A stretch of 64,000 nucleotides of DNA, taken from positions 496,001-560,000 of the forward strand of contig NZ_CP080378.1 in NCBI RefSeq assembly GCF_019443445.1, read 5' to 3'. This DNA is from Massilia sp. PAMC28688 (GTDB lineage: Bacteria > Pseudomonadota > Gammaproteobacteria > Burkholderiales > Burkholderiaceae_D). The position numbers and the translations under genes are program-made. The notes under the pieces are model-generated. The model made no database searches and had not been told where the DNA came from. It saw nothing but the letters and a program-made list of their open reading frames with translations. Positions 1 to 10,075 of this stretch are shown here, piece by piece; position 1 is the first letter of the stretch; every line of letters starts with the position of its first letter.

Positions 1-1169
1 ATGGTCGAATCGTTCTCCAGCTTGTCGGTCCGCATCTGTACCTTGTGCGGCGCTGCCGGGGCCAGTGCCAGCGACGCGAGGGCCGCGGCGTTGACGCGCG
101 CCACGCGGGCAATGTAGTGGTAATCATTGAATTCGGGCAGGTCGCCATATTGCTTGCCCTCTTCCACCCGCACGTTCTGGTGCTGGTGAGCATAGTCTTC
201 ATTCGGCTCCGAAAAGCGCAATGCCGCATAGCCCCGTTCCAGGAAAGGCATGTGGTCACCCCCGCGCAGGTAGCGGTCGCGGCGCTGGATGATGTTGACC
301 TTGAAATTGGGCACGTAGCGCTCGCCCACTTCCTTGACGTGGCGTGCCAGCTGGCGCGAGATGGAATCGTTCTCGCCGCCGGTGGCAAGCAGGCCGCGGT
401 TGATGTCGTTGAGCTCCCTGGTGGCGGGTATGCTTTCGGCGAACAGGCGCACCTGGGCATCATCGACCCGGCCGTCGTCTGCGCGCGAACTGCCAATGAT
501 GTCGTTGGTGAACATGGCACCGATGTTCAGGTTTTTCTGCCTTGCCTGCTCGGCCCAGTGCGCCGCGCCCAGCAAGCCCTGCTCTTCGGCCGCCACGGCC
601 ATGAATACCAGCGTGGCATCGAAGCGGTGGCGCGCCATGATGCAGGCCAGTTCCATGACGGCAGCGGTGCCGGAAGCGTCATCGTTGGCCCCGGGCGCGG
701 CACCGGTGGCATCCATGATGTCGGTATTGCGCGAGTCGTAATGGCCGCTGACTACATAGATGCGCTCGCTCGACGCCTTCTGGCTGCCGGGCAAGGTGGC
801 CACCACATTGACGATGTCCGTGGGGCGCGAAATGCGCGCCGACACGGGCGCGACATGGCTGTCGAAGGCGACCTGCAGGCGAGCGCCCGCCTGCGTGCTG
901 CAGCGCTCCAGTTCGGCCTTGATCCAGCGCCGGGCCGCGCCAATGCCGGTCTTGTCGGACACGGTATCGGACATCGTGTGGCGCGTTTCAAAGCTGACCA
1001 GCTTGCGCACATAGGCTTCGATGCGCTCGGGCGACACGGCCGCCGTGATGGCATCGATCTGGGGCTGGCGGCGGGTGGTATCGGGCCCGGCGGCGCCCGT
1101 GGCCGGCAGCGAGGTGGCGGCGGCGTTGGCGCCGATGAGAGCGAACAGCAGCATGGTGGCGAGGCGCAT
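1..1169 (-). CDS. M28 family zinc aminopeptidase, secreted (3' end outside window)
   Basis: At least 389 residues are present and the gene runs off the left edge, so the C-terminus is missing. The start at 1169 gives a signal peptide (MRLATMLLFALIGANAAATS). Zinc ligands of the M28 family are visible in order: H143 and D145 in SGHYDSR, D163/D164 in GANDDASG, the general-base pair E195/E196 in AAEEQGL, D223 in TNDIIGS and H306 in GGDHMPF. It should be an exported metallo-aminopeptidase that trims peptides in the periplasm or outside the cell. A 193 bp gap separates it from the comEA-like gene upstream, so it may have its own promoter. Substrate range is unknown. Confidence 0.88.
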   Translation of the reverse strand, partial: MRLATMLLFALIGANAAATSLPATGAAGPDTTRRQPQIDAITAAVSPERIEAYVRKLVSFETRHTMSDTVSDKTGIGAARRWIKAELERCSTQAGARLQVAFDSHVAPVSARISRPTDIVNVVATLPGSQKASSERIYVVSGHYDSRNTDIMDATGAAPGANDDASGTAAVMELACIMARHRFDATLVFMAVAAEEQGLLGAAHWAEQARQKNLNIGAMFTNDIIGSSRADDGRVDDAQVRLFAESIPATRELNDINRGLLATGGENDSISRQLARHVKEVGERYVPNFKVNIIQRRDRYLRGGDHMPFLERGYAALRFSEPNEDYAHQHQNVRVEEGKQYGDLPEFNDYHYIARVARVNAAALASLALAPAAPHKVQMRTDKLENDST

Positions 1170-1362
1170 CGTTATCCCTTGAATATAAGCTGGCGCTATC
1201 TTCTCATGGGGCGGCCCGCGCGGGGCGTCGTTACAGGCGAAAAAATCGGGACAGGAACACGGGCGGCAAGCGGACGGAAGAGGAAGAGGAAGCGGACGAT
1301 GCGCAGGCAGCAGCAGCGCCGCCCGGATGGCGGCGCGTCGAACTGGCGCTTACCTTGCGCCC

Positions 1363-1710
1363 TTACATGCGGGCGGCAGGCGCTGCCTTGGCATCAGCCG
1401 GCTTGCCCTTGACCGCAGCCTTGGGAGCGGCCGCTGCGCCTGCCAGCGGCTTGCCCGCCACCACCAGGCCTGCTTCCGACAGCTTGGCGGCGCGCTTTTC
1501 GCCCACGCCTTTCACGCGCTTTTGAAAGTCGGGCCAGTCCTTGAATTCGCCCTTGGCCCGCTCGTCCAGGATGGCCTTGGACATGGACGGCCCCACGCCC
1601 TTGACCGCGTCGAGCGCGGCCACGTCCGCCTTGTTGACGTCCACCTGCGCAAAAGCCATGCTCATCGTCGCCAGCAGGCTGGCCACGGCCAGCATCAGTT
1701 TCTTGATCAT
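1363..1710 (-). CDS. ComEA-like helix-hairpin-helix protein, secreted
   Basis: 115 residues with a signal peptide ending near AFA|QVDVNKAD, then one helix-hairpin-helix unit (VNKADVAALDAVKGVGPSMS, residues about 24-43, followed by a second hairpin with GVGEKRAAKL). This is the DNA-binding fold of ComEA, the periplasmic DNA receptor of natural transformation. The tail after residue 85 is low-complexity Ala/Pro/Lys. Many betaproteobacteria carry several such small secreted HhH proteins, so a role in DNA uptake is possible but not shown. It sits downstream of hldE1 with a 114 bp gap. Confidence 0.85.
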   Translation of the reverse strand: MIKKLMLAVASLLATMSMAFAQVDVNKADVAALDAVKGVGPSMSKAILDERAKGEFKDWPDFQKRVKGVGEKRAAKLSEAGLVVAGKPLAGAAAAPKAAVKGKPADAKAAPAARM

Positions 1711-1824
1711 ATGTTCTCCGTTAAGTAAATGAACGGGACAGCACCATGCCGTTCCCGTCCCGAGAACGGCCAGCCCGGGGCGTGCAGTTGACCCGCACGA
1801 TTGAGGGCGCGCAAGGCGGCTTGT

Positions 1825-2790
1825 TTACTTACCGAAGAGTTCTTCGCGGGTGACGGTGGCGGTGCCGAGCTTGCCCACCACAATGCCGCCGGCGCGGTTG
1901 GCGGTCATGATGGCGTCGGCCATGGGCATGCGTGCGCCCAGCATGGCGGCCATGGTGGCAATGACGGTGTCGCCGGCGCCCGAGACGTCGTACACCTCGC
2001 GCGCGTCGGCATGCATGTGCAGGATTTCACCGGCCGTGTACAGCGTCATGCCCTCTTCCGAGCGGGTGAGCAGCAGGGCATCGAGGCGCAGCTGCTCGCG
2101 CAGGGCCTGGGCCTTGGTGGTGAGTTGCTCTTCGGTGGACCAGCTGCCGACGATGCGGCGCAGTTCCGACTTGTTGGGTGTCAGCACGGTGGCCCCGGCA
2201 TAAGGCGAGAAATCATCGCCCTTGGGGTCGACCATCACAATCTTGCCCGCGGCGCGGGCCGCTTCGATCATGTGGGTGACATTGACCAGGCTGCCCTTGT
2301 TGTAGTCGGACATGATGACCACATCATAAGCGGGCAGCAAGGTGTTGAACTGGCTGAGCTTGTCGCGCAGCACGGTGTCGGTCGGCGCATCTTCGAAATC
2401 GATGCGCAGCAGCTGCTGCTGGCGGCCAATGACACGCAGCTTGATGATGGTCGAGATTGCCTCGTCGCGCTGCAGATAGCTGTGGATGGCCGCATCCTGC
2501 AGCAGCTGCGCCACCTGGGCGCCGGCTTCATCGGCCCCGACCACGCCCAGCAGGCCGCAGTGGGCACCGAGAGCGGCCGCATTGCGCGCCACGTTGGCCG
2601 CGCCACCGAGGCGCTCTTCGCGCTTTTCAATGCGCACCACCGGCACCGGCGCTTCCGGCGAAATGCGGCTGACGTCGCCAAACCAGTAACGGTCGAGCAT
2701 GACATCGCCCACCACGAGAATGCGCACCGCGGCCAGGTCGGGGGCGGCGATGGGCGGATAGCTGTCGGCGGTAAGGAGGCGGCTGATCAT
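1825..2790 (-). CDS. hldE: D-glycero-beta-D-manno-heptose-7-phosphate kinase
   Basis: 321 residues. It phosphorylates heptose-7-phosphate at C1 for ADP-heptose synthesis, feeding the LPS inner core. The ribokinase (PfkB) fold shows as GDVMLDRYWFGDVSRISPEAPVPV near residue 30, the GGAANVARN motif, and the C-terminal anion-hole signature DVSGAGDTVIA. E. coli HldE (477 aa) has a second, adenylyltransferase domain that is absent here, so this is the split HldE1/RfaE1 form usual in betaproteobacteria. The start lies 16 nt after the lapB stop, with AAGGAGGC-like spacing, so it is probably in the lapA-lapB operon. Confidence 0.93.
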   Translation of the reverse strand: MISRLLTADSYPPIAAPDLAAVRILVVGDVMLDRYWFGDVSRISPEAPVPVVRIEKREERLGGAANVARNAAALGAHCGLLGVVGADEAGAQVAQLLQDAAIHSYLQRDEAISTIIKLRVIGRQQQLLRIDFEDAPTDTVLRDKLSQFNTLLPAYDVVIMSDYNKGSLVNVTHMIEAARAAGKIVMVDPKGDDFSPYAGATVLTPNKSELRRIVGSWSTEEQLTTKAQALREQLRLDALLLTRSEEGMTLYTAGEILHMHADAREVYDVSGAGDTVIATMAAMLGARMPMADAIMTANRAGGIVVGKLGTATVTREELFGK

Positions 2791-2806
2791 GGACGGGTCA
2801 CGGCGG

Positions 2807-3982
2807 TTAGTTCATCACATTAAGTTCTTCAGTGCGGCGGGGCGGGTAGGTTTCCCAGTTGCTGCATCCCGGACATTGCCAGTAGAACTGGCGCGCCTTG
2901 AAACCGCAGTGGCTGCAGCGGTAGCGGGCCAGCTTCTGGGTGTAGCCGTGGATCAGGTTTTTCACCATCGACAATTCTTCCCAAATGTTGGCCGGCGCGT
3001 CCATGAGGCGCGCTTCAAGCAGCTTGTCCAGGCCCAGCAGGGTCGGGTTACGGCGCAGTTCATCAACCACCAGTTCCTTGGCCGCGTCCACACCATCGAG
3101 CTCGATCACGGCCTTGAACACCACCTCGATCAGGTCGATGGACGACGCTTCAGCCAGGTAGGAACGCAGCAGGTTGACGCCTTCCTGCGGGCGGCCCACC
3201 TTGCGGTAGCCATCCATCAGGCGCCCGGCCACCAGGGCCACGTGGGGCACGCTTTGCTGCTCGACCCGGCGCCACGTCATGAGAGCGCCTTCCACATCGC
3301 CCTGGGCCAGTTGGGCGTCGCCGGTGAGCATGGTGGCGCGCACGTTCTTGCGGTCGGTGTGGACAGCCTTGTCGAGCAGCGCCAGCGCATCGGCGATATG
3401 CAGGTGCACCAGGGCATCCTGGGCCAGCTCGCAATAAAACTGGGCAATTTCCTTCTGGCGCGCGCCGGCGCCGGATTCCTGCAGGCCGCGGGCGGCATCG
3501 ATGGCGCGGATCCATTCCTTTTCGCGCTGAAAGATTTCCAGCAGGGCGCGGCGGGCCTGGACTGCATAGGGGGTCTCGACCAGGCCATTGAAGGTTTCCT
3601 CGGCGCGGTCGAGCAGGCCCGCTTTCAGGTAATCCATGCCCAGCTCGTAGCGGGCGTGGGCTTGCTCTTCGGCCGGGAGATCGGGGCGCGAGAGCAGGTT
3701 CTGGTGGACGCGGATGGCGCGCTCGATCTCGCCGCGGCGGCGGAACAGGTTACCGAGGGCAAAGTGCATGTCGGCAGTTTCCGGATCGAACTTGACGATC
3801 TCGATAAAGGCATCGATGGCCTTGTCGGGCTGCTCGTTGAGGAGGAAATTCAAGCCCTTGAAATAGCCGCGCGGCAGCGTGCGCGACTCGGACACGAGCT
3901 GCTTGATATCGACGCGGGCCGTGATCCAGCCCATGGCAAAAAACAGGGGGATGCCGATGAGCATCCAGGTTTCAAATTCCAT
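2807..3982 (-). CDS. lapB: LPS assembly protein B (TPR, rubredoxin-type zinc domain)
   Basis: 391 residues. LapB (YciM) controls LPS synthesis by presenting LpxC to FtsH and scaffolding LPS enzymes at the inner membrane. An N-terminal membrane anchor (WMLIGIPLFFAMGWITA) is followed by tandem TPR repeats from about residue 55 to 330 and a C-terminal rubredoxin-like zinc site with two CxxC pairs (CSHC, CPGC) in the last 35 residues. Length matches the family (about 389 aa). It follows lapA by 22 nt and precedes hldE, the normal order in this group. Confidence 0.95.
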   Translation of the reverse strand: MEFETWMLIGIPLFFAMGWITARVDIKQLVSESRTLPRGYFKGLNFLLNEQPDKAIDAFIEIVKFDPETADMHFALGNLFRRRGEIERAIRVHQNLLSRPDLPAEEQAHARYELGMDYLKAGLLDRAEETFNGLVETPYAVQARRALLEIFQREKEWIRAIDAARGLQESGAGARQKEIAQFYCELAQDALVHLHIADALALLDKAVHTDRKNVRATMLTGDAQLAQGDVEGALMTWRRVEQQSVPHVALVAGRLMDGYRKVGRPQEGVNLLRSYLAEASSIDLIEVVFKAVIELDGVDAAKELVVDELRRNPTLLGLDKLLEARLMDAPANIWEELSMVKNLIHGYTQKLARYRCSHCGFKARQFYWQCPGCSNWETYPPRRTEELNVMN

Positions 3983-4004
3983 GCGAGTCTTTTTGGTATT
4001 GTTT

Positions 4005-4310
4005 TTACGGCTGGGGATTCACACTGTCGGGCGCGGGGGCGCCGGGGCCGGTGCGGGCCACGCTCTGCAGTGCCTGGATAGTGGTTTTGTGCTTGCTTGT
4101 CTCGCGGCGATGGCGGAATACGGTAGGGGTCACGGCCAGGATGCCGAGGGCTGCGCCGGCGACAAAAAATCCCAGCAACATCAGCACCAGCGGCCCATGG
4201 AGCTGGTAGCCCAGGAAAAAGTTCAGGTCCACCTGATGATCGTTCTTCATCGCGAATCCGAAAAACAGCACAAACAGGATCACGCCAACAATCGTGGAAA
4301 CAAATTTCAT
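4005..4310 (-). CDS. lapA: LPS assembly protein A (LapA/YciS domain)
   Basis: 101 residues with two predicted membrane helices: FVSTIVGVILFVLFFGFAMK near the start and HGPLVLMLLGFFVAGAALGI around residues 38-57, then a basic cytoplasmic tail. This is the DUF1049/LapA architecture. LapA sits in the inner membrane and works with LapB directly downstream. In related genomes ihfB lies close upstream; here the two are separated by more than 600 bp of repeat-bearing DNA, so lapA needs a promoter inside or beside that block. Confidence 0.92.
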   Translation of the reverse strand: MKFVSTIVGVILFVLFFGFAMKNDHQVDLNFFLGYQLHGPLVLMLLGFFVAGAALGILAVTPTVFRHRRETSKHKTTIQALQSVARTGPGAPAPDSVNPQP

Positions 4311-4397
4311 CGGACTTGCCTAGATTAAAGAGGTCGACAGTGTGGCATCTTACACCAAATGGCGCCTCGCCCTAAGCGCCGGCCCGCGCGCGCCCAT

Positions 4398-4432
4398 CAT
4401 TTCCTACCTTCAGGGTCAGACCACTTAAACGA
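4398..4432 (-). repeat. Dispersed repeat, copy A
   Basis: Read on the minus strand it contains CGTTTAAGTGGTCTGACCC followed by a TGAAGGTAGGAAATG-like tail. The upstream ATTGATTTT part of the consensus is missing, so this copy is partial. Confidence 0.75.
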
Positions 4433-4474
4433 CGAATTTGCAACGTCCCCCACCACCGCGCGCACCCCCACGCT

Positions 4475-4510
4475 TGTTTCCATCCTCCAGGGTCAGACCA
4501 CTTTTTGCGG
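4475..4510 (-). repeat. Dispersed repeat, copy B (degenerate)
   Basis: Minus-strand copy with AAGTGGTCTGACCCTGGAGG, then ATGGAAAC. The TTTAA part preceding the core has diverged to a run of A, making this the most decayed copy. Confidence 0.65.
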
Positions 4511-4668
4511 CTTTTTGCAACTTTTTTCGGCGTCAAAAGACTTCGCACTTGACTGTTCGCGCTGAATGGACGAACCCAGGAAAAGGAGCTGACAGTCACA
4601 GCTGATCGAAACAATCCGCGTGGGCGGAGTTTTTCGGGCGCAAGGAAAGGCCGATATTTGGCCGTGAG

Positions 4669-4720
4669 ACATTGATTTTAGTGCGTTTAAGTGGTCTGAC
4701 CCCGCCTGGGGGAAATTGAT
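4669..4720 (+). repeat. Dispersed repeat, copy C
   Basis: Full-length plus-strand copy: ACATTGATTTT, GTGCGTTTAAGTGGTCTGAC, CCCGCCTGGGGGAAATTGAT. It matches the consensus of the copies at 4799-4852 and 39970-40341. Confidence 0.8.
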
Positions 4721-4798
4721 TGAGAGACCAATCTACGGCGGGCGTTTCGGTTGGGTTATTGATTCGCGGGGATTTGGGTAACTTGATCTTGGCGACAA

Positions 4799-4852
4799 AA
4801 CATTGATTTTGACGCGTTTAAGTGGTCTGACCCTGGCTGGAGGAAATTGATA
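4799..4852 (+). repeat. Dispersed repeat, copy D
   Basis: Full-length plus-strand copy: ACATTGATTTT, GACGCGTTTAAGTGGTCTGA, CCCTGGCTGGAGGAAATTGA. It ends about 30 bp from the ihfB terminator. Confidence 0.8.
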
Positions 4853-4880
4853 TGCGGATGCTGTGCGCGCCGTACACGCG

Positions 4881-4909
4881 AAAAAAAACGGCACCCGCAG
4901 ATGCCGTTT
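4881..4909 (-). terminator. Rho-independent terminator of ihfB
   Basis: Read on the minus strand: stem AAACGGCA / TGCCGTTT around an eight-base loop, then a run of eight T. It lies 24 nt beyond the ihfB stop codon. Confidence 0.9.
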
Positions 4910-4932
4910 CTGTTGTCGCCGCCAGAGGCGAC

Positions 4933-5238
4933 TCAGTCTTCAATGATCGGTTGCCCTACCATCGCATCGACCCGCTCCCGCAATTGCTTGCCAGGCTTGA
5001 AGTGCGGTACCCGTTTTTCGGGCACCATCACCTTGTCGCCCGACTTCGGATTGCGTCCGATGCGCGGTGGCCGGCTGTTCAGCGCAAAACTGCCAAAACC
5101 GCGGATCTCGATGCGCTGACCCGTCGCCAAAGCGTTGGTCATGGCATCGAGGATGGTCTTGACGGCGTACTCCGCATCCTTGGCCACCAGCTGAGAATAG
5201 CGCTCAGCAAGGCGGTTGATGAGTTCGGACTTCGTCAT
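4933..5238 (-). CDS. ihfB: Integration host factor beta subunit
   Basis: 101 residues; begins [17 protein letters not shown] and contains the DNA-binding arm [20 protein letters not shown] with the PPRIGRNPK tip that intercalates and bends DNA. IhfB pairs with IhfA as a nucleoid protein and architectural factor for transcription and recombination. Length matches the family apart from a short acidic tail (QPIIED). It follows rpsA by 18 nt, the standard rpsA-ihfB pairing, and is closed by the terminator at 4881-4909. Confidence 0.97.
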   Translation of the reverse strand: MTKSELINRLAERYSQLVAKDAEYAVKTILDAMTNALATGQRIEIRGFGSFALNSRPPRIGRNPKSGDKVMVPEKRVPHFKPGKQLRERVDAMVGQPIIED

Positions 5239-5256
5239 CTGGCGATTCCGACTGTC

Positions 5257-6969
5257 TTAGTTCTTGTTATCGAACTTGGCCTTGAGCAGCGCGCCCAGGC
5301 TGGTGGTGCCCGATGCAGCGTTGCTGTCCGACGAAGTTGCCATCTTCTGCATCGCTTCCTGGGTCTCGACATTGTCTTTCGCCTTGATCGACAGCTGGAT
5401 GCTGCGAGCCTTGCGGTCAATGTTGATCACCAGCGCTTCAACCGAATCACCAACCTTCAGGTGGGTGCCGGCATCTTCCACGCGGTCACGCGAGATTTCC
5501 GATGCGCGCAGGTAGCCTTCCACTTCTTCGGACAGCTGGATCACAGCGCCCTTGGCTTCGACCGACTTGACCGTACCCGTTACCAGGGAGCCCTTGTCGT
5601 TCATTGCCGCGAAGTTGTTGAATGGGTCACCTTCGAGCTGCTTGACGCCCAGGGAAACACGCTCACGCTCAACGTCGATGGCCAGAACGATGGCTTCCAG
5701 CTCGTCACCTTTCTTGAAGCGGCGGACTGCCTCTTCGCCGGTTTCGGTCCAGGACAGGTCCGACAGGTGTACCAGGCCGTCGATGTTGCCAGCCAGGCCG
5801 ATGAACACGCCGAAGTCGGTGATCGACTTGATGGCGCCTTTAACCTTGTCGCCCTTCTTGTGGGTGACACCGAAGTCATCCCATGGGTTGGCCTTGCACT
5901 GCTTCATGCCCAGCGAAATGCGACGACGCTCTTCGTCGATTTCCAGAACCATGACTTCGACTTCGTCGCCCAGCTGGACAACCTTGTTTGGCGCCACGTT
6001 CTTGTTGGTCCAGTCCATTTCCGACACGTGGACCAGGCCTTCGATGCCCTGCTCGACTTCCACGAACGCGCCGTAGTCGGTGAGGTTGGTAACCTTGCCG
6101 AACAGACGGGTGCTCTGTGGATAGCGACGCGACAGGCCAGTCCATGGATCGTCGCCCAGCTGCTTCACGCCCAGCGAAACACGGTTCTTTTCCTGATCGT
6201 ACTTCAGGACCTTGGCGGTGATTTCCTGGCCAACCGTCAGCACTTCCGACGGGTGACGCACACGGCGCCATGCCAGGTCGGTGATGTGCAGCAGGCCGTC
6301 GATGCCACCCAGGTCCACGAACGCGCCGTAGTCGGTGATGTTCTTGACGACGCCGGTCACAACCGTGCCTTCTTTCAGCGTTTCCATCAGCTTCTGGCGC
6401 TCTTCGCCCATCGAAGCTTCGATCACAGCGCGGCGCGACAGCACCACGTTGTTACGCTTGCGGTCCAGCTTGATAACCTTGAATTCGAGCGTCTTGCCTT
6501 CGAATGGGGTGGTGTCCTTGACAGGACGGGTGTCAACCAGCGAACCGGGCAGGAAGGCGCGGATGCCGTTGGTCAGAACCGTCAGGCCGCCCTTGACCTT
6601 GCCATTGACGGTACCGACGACGATCTCGCCCGATTCCATCGCTTTTTCCAGTGCCAGCCACGATGCCAGGCGCTTGGCCTTGTCACGCGACAGGATGGTG
6701 TCGCCGAAACCGTTTTCCAGCGACTCAATCGCTACGGAAACGAAGTCGCCGACTTGAACTTCCAGTTCGCCCTGGTCGTTCTTGAATTCTTCGATAGGAA
6801 TGAAAGCTTCGGACTTGAGGCCGGCGTTGACGATCACGAAATTGTGGTCGAGGCGCACGACTTCAGCGGAAATGACTTCGCCGGAGCGCATGTCTTGACG
6901 TGACAGCGACTCTTCAAAGAGTGCTGCAAAACTTTCCATACCGCTTGCTTCAGTTGTTGCTGTAGACAT
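5257..6969 (-). CDS. rpsA: 30S ribosomal protein S1
   Basis: 570 residues with six S1 RNA-binding repeats. Repeats three to six are clear from the recurring [24 protein letters not shown] and [23 protein letters not shown] blocks. S1 binds mRNA leaders and brings them to the 30S subunit. The annotated start gives [21 protein letters not shown]11 (6939) is the alternative and matches the start of shorter homologues. Cmk lies upstream, the classical cmk-rpsA order, with a 129 bp leader that may carry its own promoter and the S1 autoregulatory site. Confidence 0.97.
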   Translation of the reverse strand: MSTATTEASGMESFAALFEESLSRQDMRSGEVISAEVVRLDHNFVIVNAGLKSEAFIPIEEFKNDQGELEVQVGDFVSVAIESLENGFGDTILSRDKAKRLASWLALEKAMESGEIVVGTVNGKVKGGLTVLTNGIRAFLPGSLVDTRPVKDTTPFEGKTLEFKVIKLDRKRNNVVLSRRAVIEASMGEERQKLMETLKEGTVVTGVVKNITDYGAFVDLGGIDGLLHITDLAWRRVRHPSEVLTVGQEITAKVLKYDQEKNRVSLGVKQLGDDPWTGLSRRYPQSTRLFGKVTNLTDYGAFVEVEQGIEGLVHVSEMDWTNKNVAPNKVVQLGDEVEVMVLEIDEERRRISLGMKQCKANPWDDFGVTHKKGDKVKGAIKSITDFGVFIGLAGNIDGLVHLSDLSWTETGEEAVRRFKKGDELEAIVLAIDVERERVSLGVKQLEGDPFNNFAAMNDKGSLVTGTVKSVEAKGAVIQLSEEVEGYLRASEISRDRVEDAGTHLKVGDSVEALVINIDRKARSIQLSIKAKDNVETQEAMQKMATSSDSNAASGTTSLGALLKAKFDNKN

Positions 6970-7098
6970 ATGATTTACACGAGTGAGCCAGCAGAGATCG
7001 CACCATGCGACTTAAACTGGGTTAGGTTGAAACAACGCCGACACCGGCAGGATTGCCGGCGCAAGCACCTCTTGCTACTACAGGGTACTGCCAATTCT

Positions 7099-7764
7099 TT
7101 ACTTGATTTCCGCGTACCACTTGAGCACTTGCTCAATGGCTTCATCGGCCGTCATGTTGGACGTATCGAGGAGGCGGGCGCCCTCTGCGGGGACCAGCGG
7201 GGCGATGGCCCGTTGAGTATCACGGTCGTCGCGCGCCTGCAAATCGGACAGAAGGTCTTCCATGTTAGCAGGAATTCCCTTGTCAATCAATTGCTTATAG
7301 CGCCGTTGCGCTCTTGCCGCAACGCTTGCGGTGAGAAAAACCTTCAATTGTGCATGCGGGAAAATGACAGTGCCCATGTCGCGCCCGTCGGCCACCAGCC
7401 CGGGCGGCTTGCGAAAGCCCAGCTGCAGGCTGAACAGGGCCTGGCGCACGGCCGGCAGTGCAGCGATTTTCGATGCCATGTTGCCAACAGACTCGGCGCG
7501 GATGGCCTGGGTTACGTTTTCGTTCGCCAGCAGGATGTCCGGGCCGGAAAAGTGTACCGACAGGTGCTCGGCCAGCTTGGCCAGGGCGTGTTCGTCCGTC
7601 AGCGGCGTGTCGCGCCGGATGGCCGACAGCGCCGTCAGGCGGTACAGCGCGCCCGAATCCAAGTAGTGGAACTTGAGGCGGTCGGCGACCTTGTGAGCCA
7701 CCGTGCCTTTGCCCGAGGCAGTGGGGCCGTCGATGGCGATGACGGGGATGTTCGATGTGGGCAT
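7099..7764 (-). CDS. cmk: Cytidylate kinase
   Basis: 221 residues. It phosphorylates CMP and dCMP using ATP for nucleotide recycling. The P-loop [11 protein letters not shown] lies at residues 13-23, followed by YLDSGALYR, which recognises the cytidine, and the [11 protein letters not shown] motif near residue 130. Length is typical. It follows aroA, whose stop is 56 nt upstream, and precedes rpsA. Confidence 0.96.
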   Translation of the reverse strand: MPTSNIPVIAIDGPTASGKGTVAHKVADRLKFHYLDSGALYRLTALSAIRRDTPLTDEHALAKLAEHLSVHFSGPDILLANENVTQAIRAESVGNMASKIAALPAVRQALFSLQLGFRKPPGLVADGRDMGTVIFPHAQLKVFLTASVAARAQRRYKQLIDKGIPANMEDLLSDLQARDDRDTQRAIAPLVPAEGARLLDTSNMTADEAIEQVLKWYAEIK

Positions 7765-7820
7765 GTTCTAGACCTCAGTTGGTACAGGCGCCATGGTATA
7801 CGCTGGCGGCGGCAATGTGG

Positions 7821-9152
7821 CTAAAAAAGCTCGGTTTTGGCAATTGCCGCGAACGCTTCAAAATAATCCGGGAAGGTCTTGGCCACGCACTTTGGGTCCA
7901 GGATGCGCATCTCGTTGCCGCGCCGCGCCGCGCCATCGATGGTGGCCAGCGAAAAGCACATGGCCATGCGGTGGTCGTCGTAGGTCTCGATGGTGGCAGC
8001 GGCAATTTCCTGCGGCGGCGTGATGCTGATGTAGTCAGCGCCCTCTTCCACCGTGGCGCCCAGCTTGCGCAGTTCGGTCGCCATGGCCGACAGGCGGTCG
8101 GTTTCCTTCACCCGCCAGCTGGCGATATTGCGCAGCGTGCTGGTGCCGTCGGCGTACAGCGCGGCCACGGCAATCGTCATGGCGGCATCGGGGATGTGGT
8201 TGAAGTCAGCGTCGATCGCTTTGAGCACGCCGTTGGAACGCGCCTCGATCCAGTTGTCACCGCGCGTGATGGTGGCGCCCATTTGCTCCAGCGCCTCGGC
8301 AAAGCGCACGTCGCCCTGGATACTGTCGCGGCCCACGCCCTCCACCCGCACCGGCCCCACGCCGATGGCGCCGGCGGCCAGGAAGTAGGAAGCTGACGAG
8401 GCGTCGCCTTCCACATGGATCTGGCCCGGGCTGCGGTACTGCTGTCCGGGCTGCACCGTGAATGACTGCCAGCCATCCTGCTCCACCGTCACCCCAAAGC
8501 GGCGCATCAGGTTGAGGGTGATTTCAATGTAGGGCTTGGAGATCAGTTCTCCCACCACGTCAATGTGCACGGGATGCTCGCGCGCCATCAGGGGCGCCGC
8601 CATCAGGATCGCGGTCAGAAACTGGCTGGAGACATTGCCGCGCACCGCCATGCGGTCAGCATGGATATGGCCACGCCGGATGCGCAGCGGCGGGTATCCT
8701 TCCACCCCCGTATATTCAATCTGGGCGCCCACGGCATTCAAGGCATCCACCAGGTCGCCAATGGGCCGCTCGTGCATGCGCGATACGCCATGCAGCGTGA
8801 AGTCGCCGCCGATGACCGCCAGCGCCGCCGTCAGCGGACGGATGGCCGTACCGGCATTGCCCATGAAGAGATCCGCTTCCTTGTTAGGCAGCGTACCGCC
8901 GGCGCCCTTGACGATGTGGGTGCGCTCGTCCACCTGGTCCCACTCGATGCCGAGTGAACGCAGGGCGCCCAGCATGACAAGCGTGTCGTCTGACGCCAGC
9001 AGGTCGTGGATGGTGGTGCTGCCCTCGCACAGGGCCGCCAGCAGCAAGGTGCGGTTGGAAATGCTCTTGGACCCCGGCAGCCGCACCACGCCCTCCACGC
9101 TCATGACTGGCTTGATATCGAGGTGGTGCGGGTAGGTCTTTTGCTGCGGCAT
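7821..9152 (-). CDS. aroA: 3-phosphoshikimate 1-carboxyvinyltransferase (EPSP synthase)
   Basis: 443 residues. It joins shikimate-3-phosphate and PEP in the shikimate pathway. Visible signatures are [17 protein letters not shown] (residues about 24-40), [17 protein letters not shown] around residue 95 and the R-x-K-E-T-D-R motif ([14 protein letters not shown]). The GNAGTAIRP sequence, with Ala after GNAGT, is the form of class I glyphosate-sensitive enzymes. It sits between tyrA and cmk in the aromatic operon. Confidence 0.97.
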   Translation of the reverse strand: MPQQKTYPHHLDIKPVMSVEGVVRLPGSKSISNRTLLLAALCEGSTTIHDLLASDDTLVMLGALRSLGIEWDQVDERTHIVKGAGGTLPNKEADLFMGNAGTAIRPLTAALAVIGGDFTLHGVSRMHERPIGDLVDALNAVGAQIEYTGVEGYPPLRIRRGHIHADRMAVRGNVSSQFLTAILMAAPLMAREHPVHIDVVGELISKPYIEITLNLMRRFGVTVEQDGWQSFTVQPGQQYRSPGQIHVEGDASSASYFLAAGAIGVGPVRVEGVGRDSIQGDVRFAEALEQMGATITRGDNWIEARSNGVLKAIDADFNHIPDAAMTIAVAALYADGTSTLRNIASWRVKETDRLSAMATELRKLGATVEEGADYISITPPQEIAAATIETYDDHRMAMCFSLATIDGAARRGNEMRILDPKCVAKTFPDYFEAFAAIAKTELF

Positions 9153-9178
9153 GCGATGAAGTCCTTGTGAGGTAAAAG

Positions 9179-10075
9179 TTATTCTGCGGTGTCCGGTGGT
9201 GCTGCTTCGGCAGCTTCGATGGCGCCGCTCCAGCGGCGCCGTGCCCGCTGGGCGGTGGCGTAGACAGATTCAATGGCGGCGCCGTCGCCGGCGGCCAGCG
9301 CGCTGCGCAGGCTGCCCAATTGTGCCAGATACGAATCGAGCTCGCCGAGCAGCGCGCTGCGGTTGGCCAGCGTGATGTCGCGCCACATTTCCGGCGACGA
9401 GCCGGCAATACGGGTAAAGTCGCGAAAGCCGCTGGCGGCGTACTGGAACAGCAGCTCGGCATGCGGCTTGTTGGCAATGTCGTTCACCAGCGCGTACGCC
9501 AGCAAGTGCGGCAGATGCGATACGGACGCGAACACCTTGTCGTGTTCCTCGGGGGTGAGGGTATGAATCACGGCGCCGCACGCGGTCCATGCAGCAGCCA
9601 CGCGCGCCACGTCTTCAGCGCTGTTTTCGGCCAGGGGCGTGAGGACGGTCTTCTTGCCTTGATAAAGGTCGGGGATGGCGGCATCCGGCCCGTTGGTTTC
9701 GCGGCCGGCGATCGGGTGTCCCGGCACAAACTGCCCTACCCGTTCGCCGAGCGCGGCGCGGGCGGCGGCCGCGACATCGCCCTTGGTGCTGCCCGCGTCG
9801 GTCACGATGGTGCCCGGCTCGAGCAGCGGCAGCATGGCAGAGAGCAGCGACTGGGTCTGGGCCACCGGCGCTGCGATCAAGACCAGGCTGGCGCCCTGCA
9901 TGGCCTCTTCCAGCGACGCCACCTGGTCGATGATGCCCAGTTCGAGCGCACGTGCCATCGCTTGCGGCGAGCGGCCCACACCCACCAGCATGCGCACGGC
10001 ACCGGCCTGGCGCAGAGCCCGCGCAAACGAGCCGCCAATCAAGCCAACACCAACGATGACGACTTTATCAAACAC
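9179..10075 (-). CDS. tyrA: Prephenate dehydrogenase
   Basis: 298 residues. NAD(P)-dependent oxidative decarboxylation of prephenate in tyrosine synthesis. The N-terminal Rossmann motif is [17 protein letters not shown]; a conserved region [10 protein letters not shown] and the catalytic HPIAG segment ([13 protein letters not shown]) follow. It starts with GTG immediately after the hisC TAA (TAAGTG), implying translational coupling. No chorismate mutase domain is fused, unlike enterobacterial TyrA. Confidence 0.95.
   Translation of the reverse strand: MFDKVVIVGVGLIGGSFARALRQAGAVRMLVGVGRSPQAMARALELGIIDQVASLEEAMQGASLVLIAAPVAQTQSLLSAMLPLLEPGTIVTDAGSTKGDVAAAARAALGERVGQFVPGHPIAGRETNGPDAAIPDLYQGKKTVLTPLAENSAEDVARVAAAWTACGAVIHTLTPEEHDKVFASVSHLPHLLAYALVNDIANKPHAELLFQYAASGFRDFTRIAGSSPEMWRDITLANRSALLGELDSYLAQLGSLRSALAAGDGAAIESVYATAQRARRRWSGAIEAAEAAPPDTAE

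Larger units (their letters stand above)
4311..4880. other. Non-coding repeat block between lapA and ihfB
   Basis: No convincing gene. The block holds four copies of an about 50 bp repeat with core GTTTAAGTGGTCTGACCC: two read on the minus strand (near 4398-4432 and 4475-4510) and two on the plus strand (4669-4720 and 4799-4852). The ORFs that cross it have no codon bias or recognisable product. The outer copies face each other, as in an inverted-repeat element. Confidence 0.75.

Noticed and set aside
4372..4614. 80-codon minus-strand frame in the first repeat island
   Set aside because: Made largely of repeat sequence; no homology recognised and no ribosome binding site.
4398..4852. CRISPR-like array
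   Set aside because: Repeats are in both orientations with unequal spacing and no cas genes nearby.
4852..6903. 683-codon open frame on the plus strand
   Set aside because: Antisense to rpsA; such long shadows are expected opposite high-GC genes and the translation has no recognisable domain.
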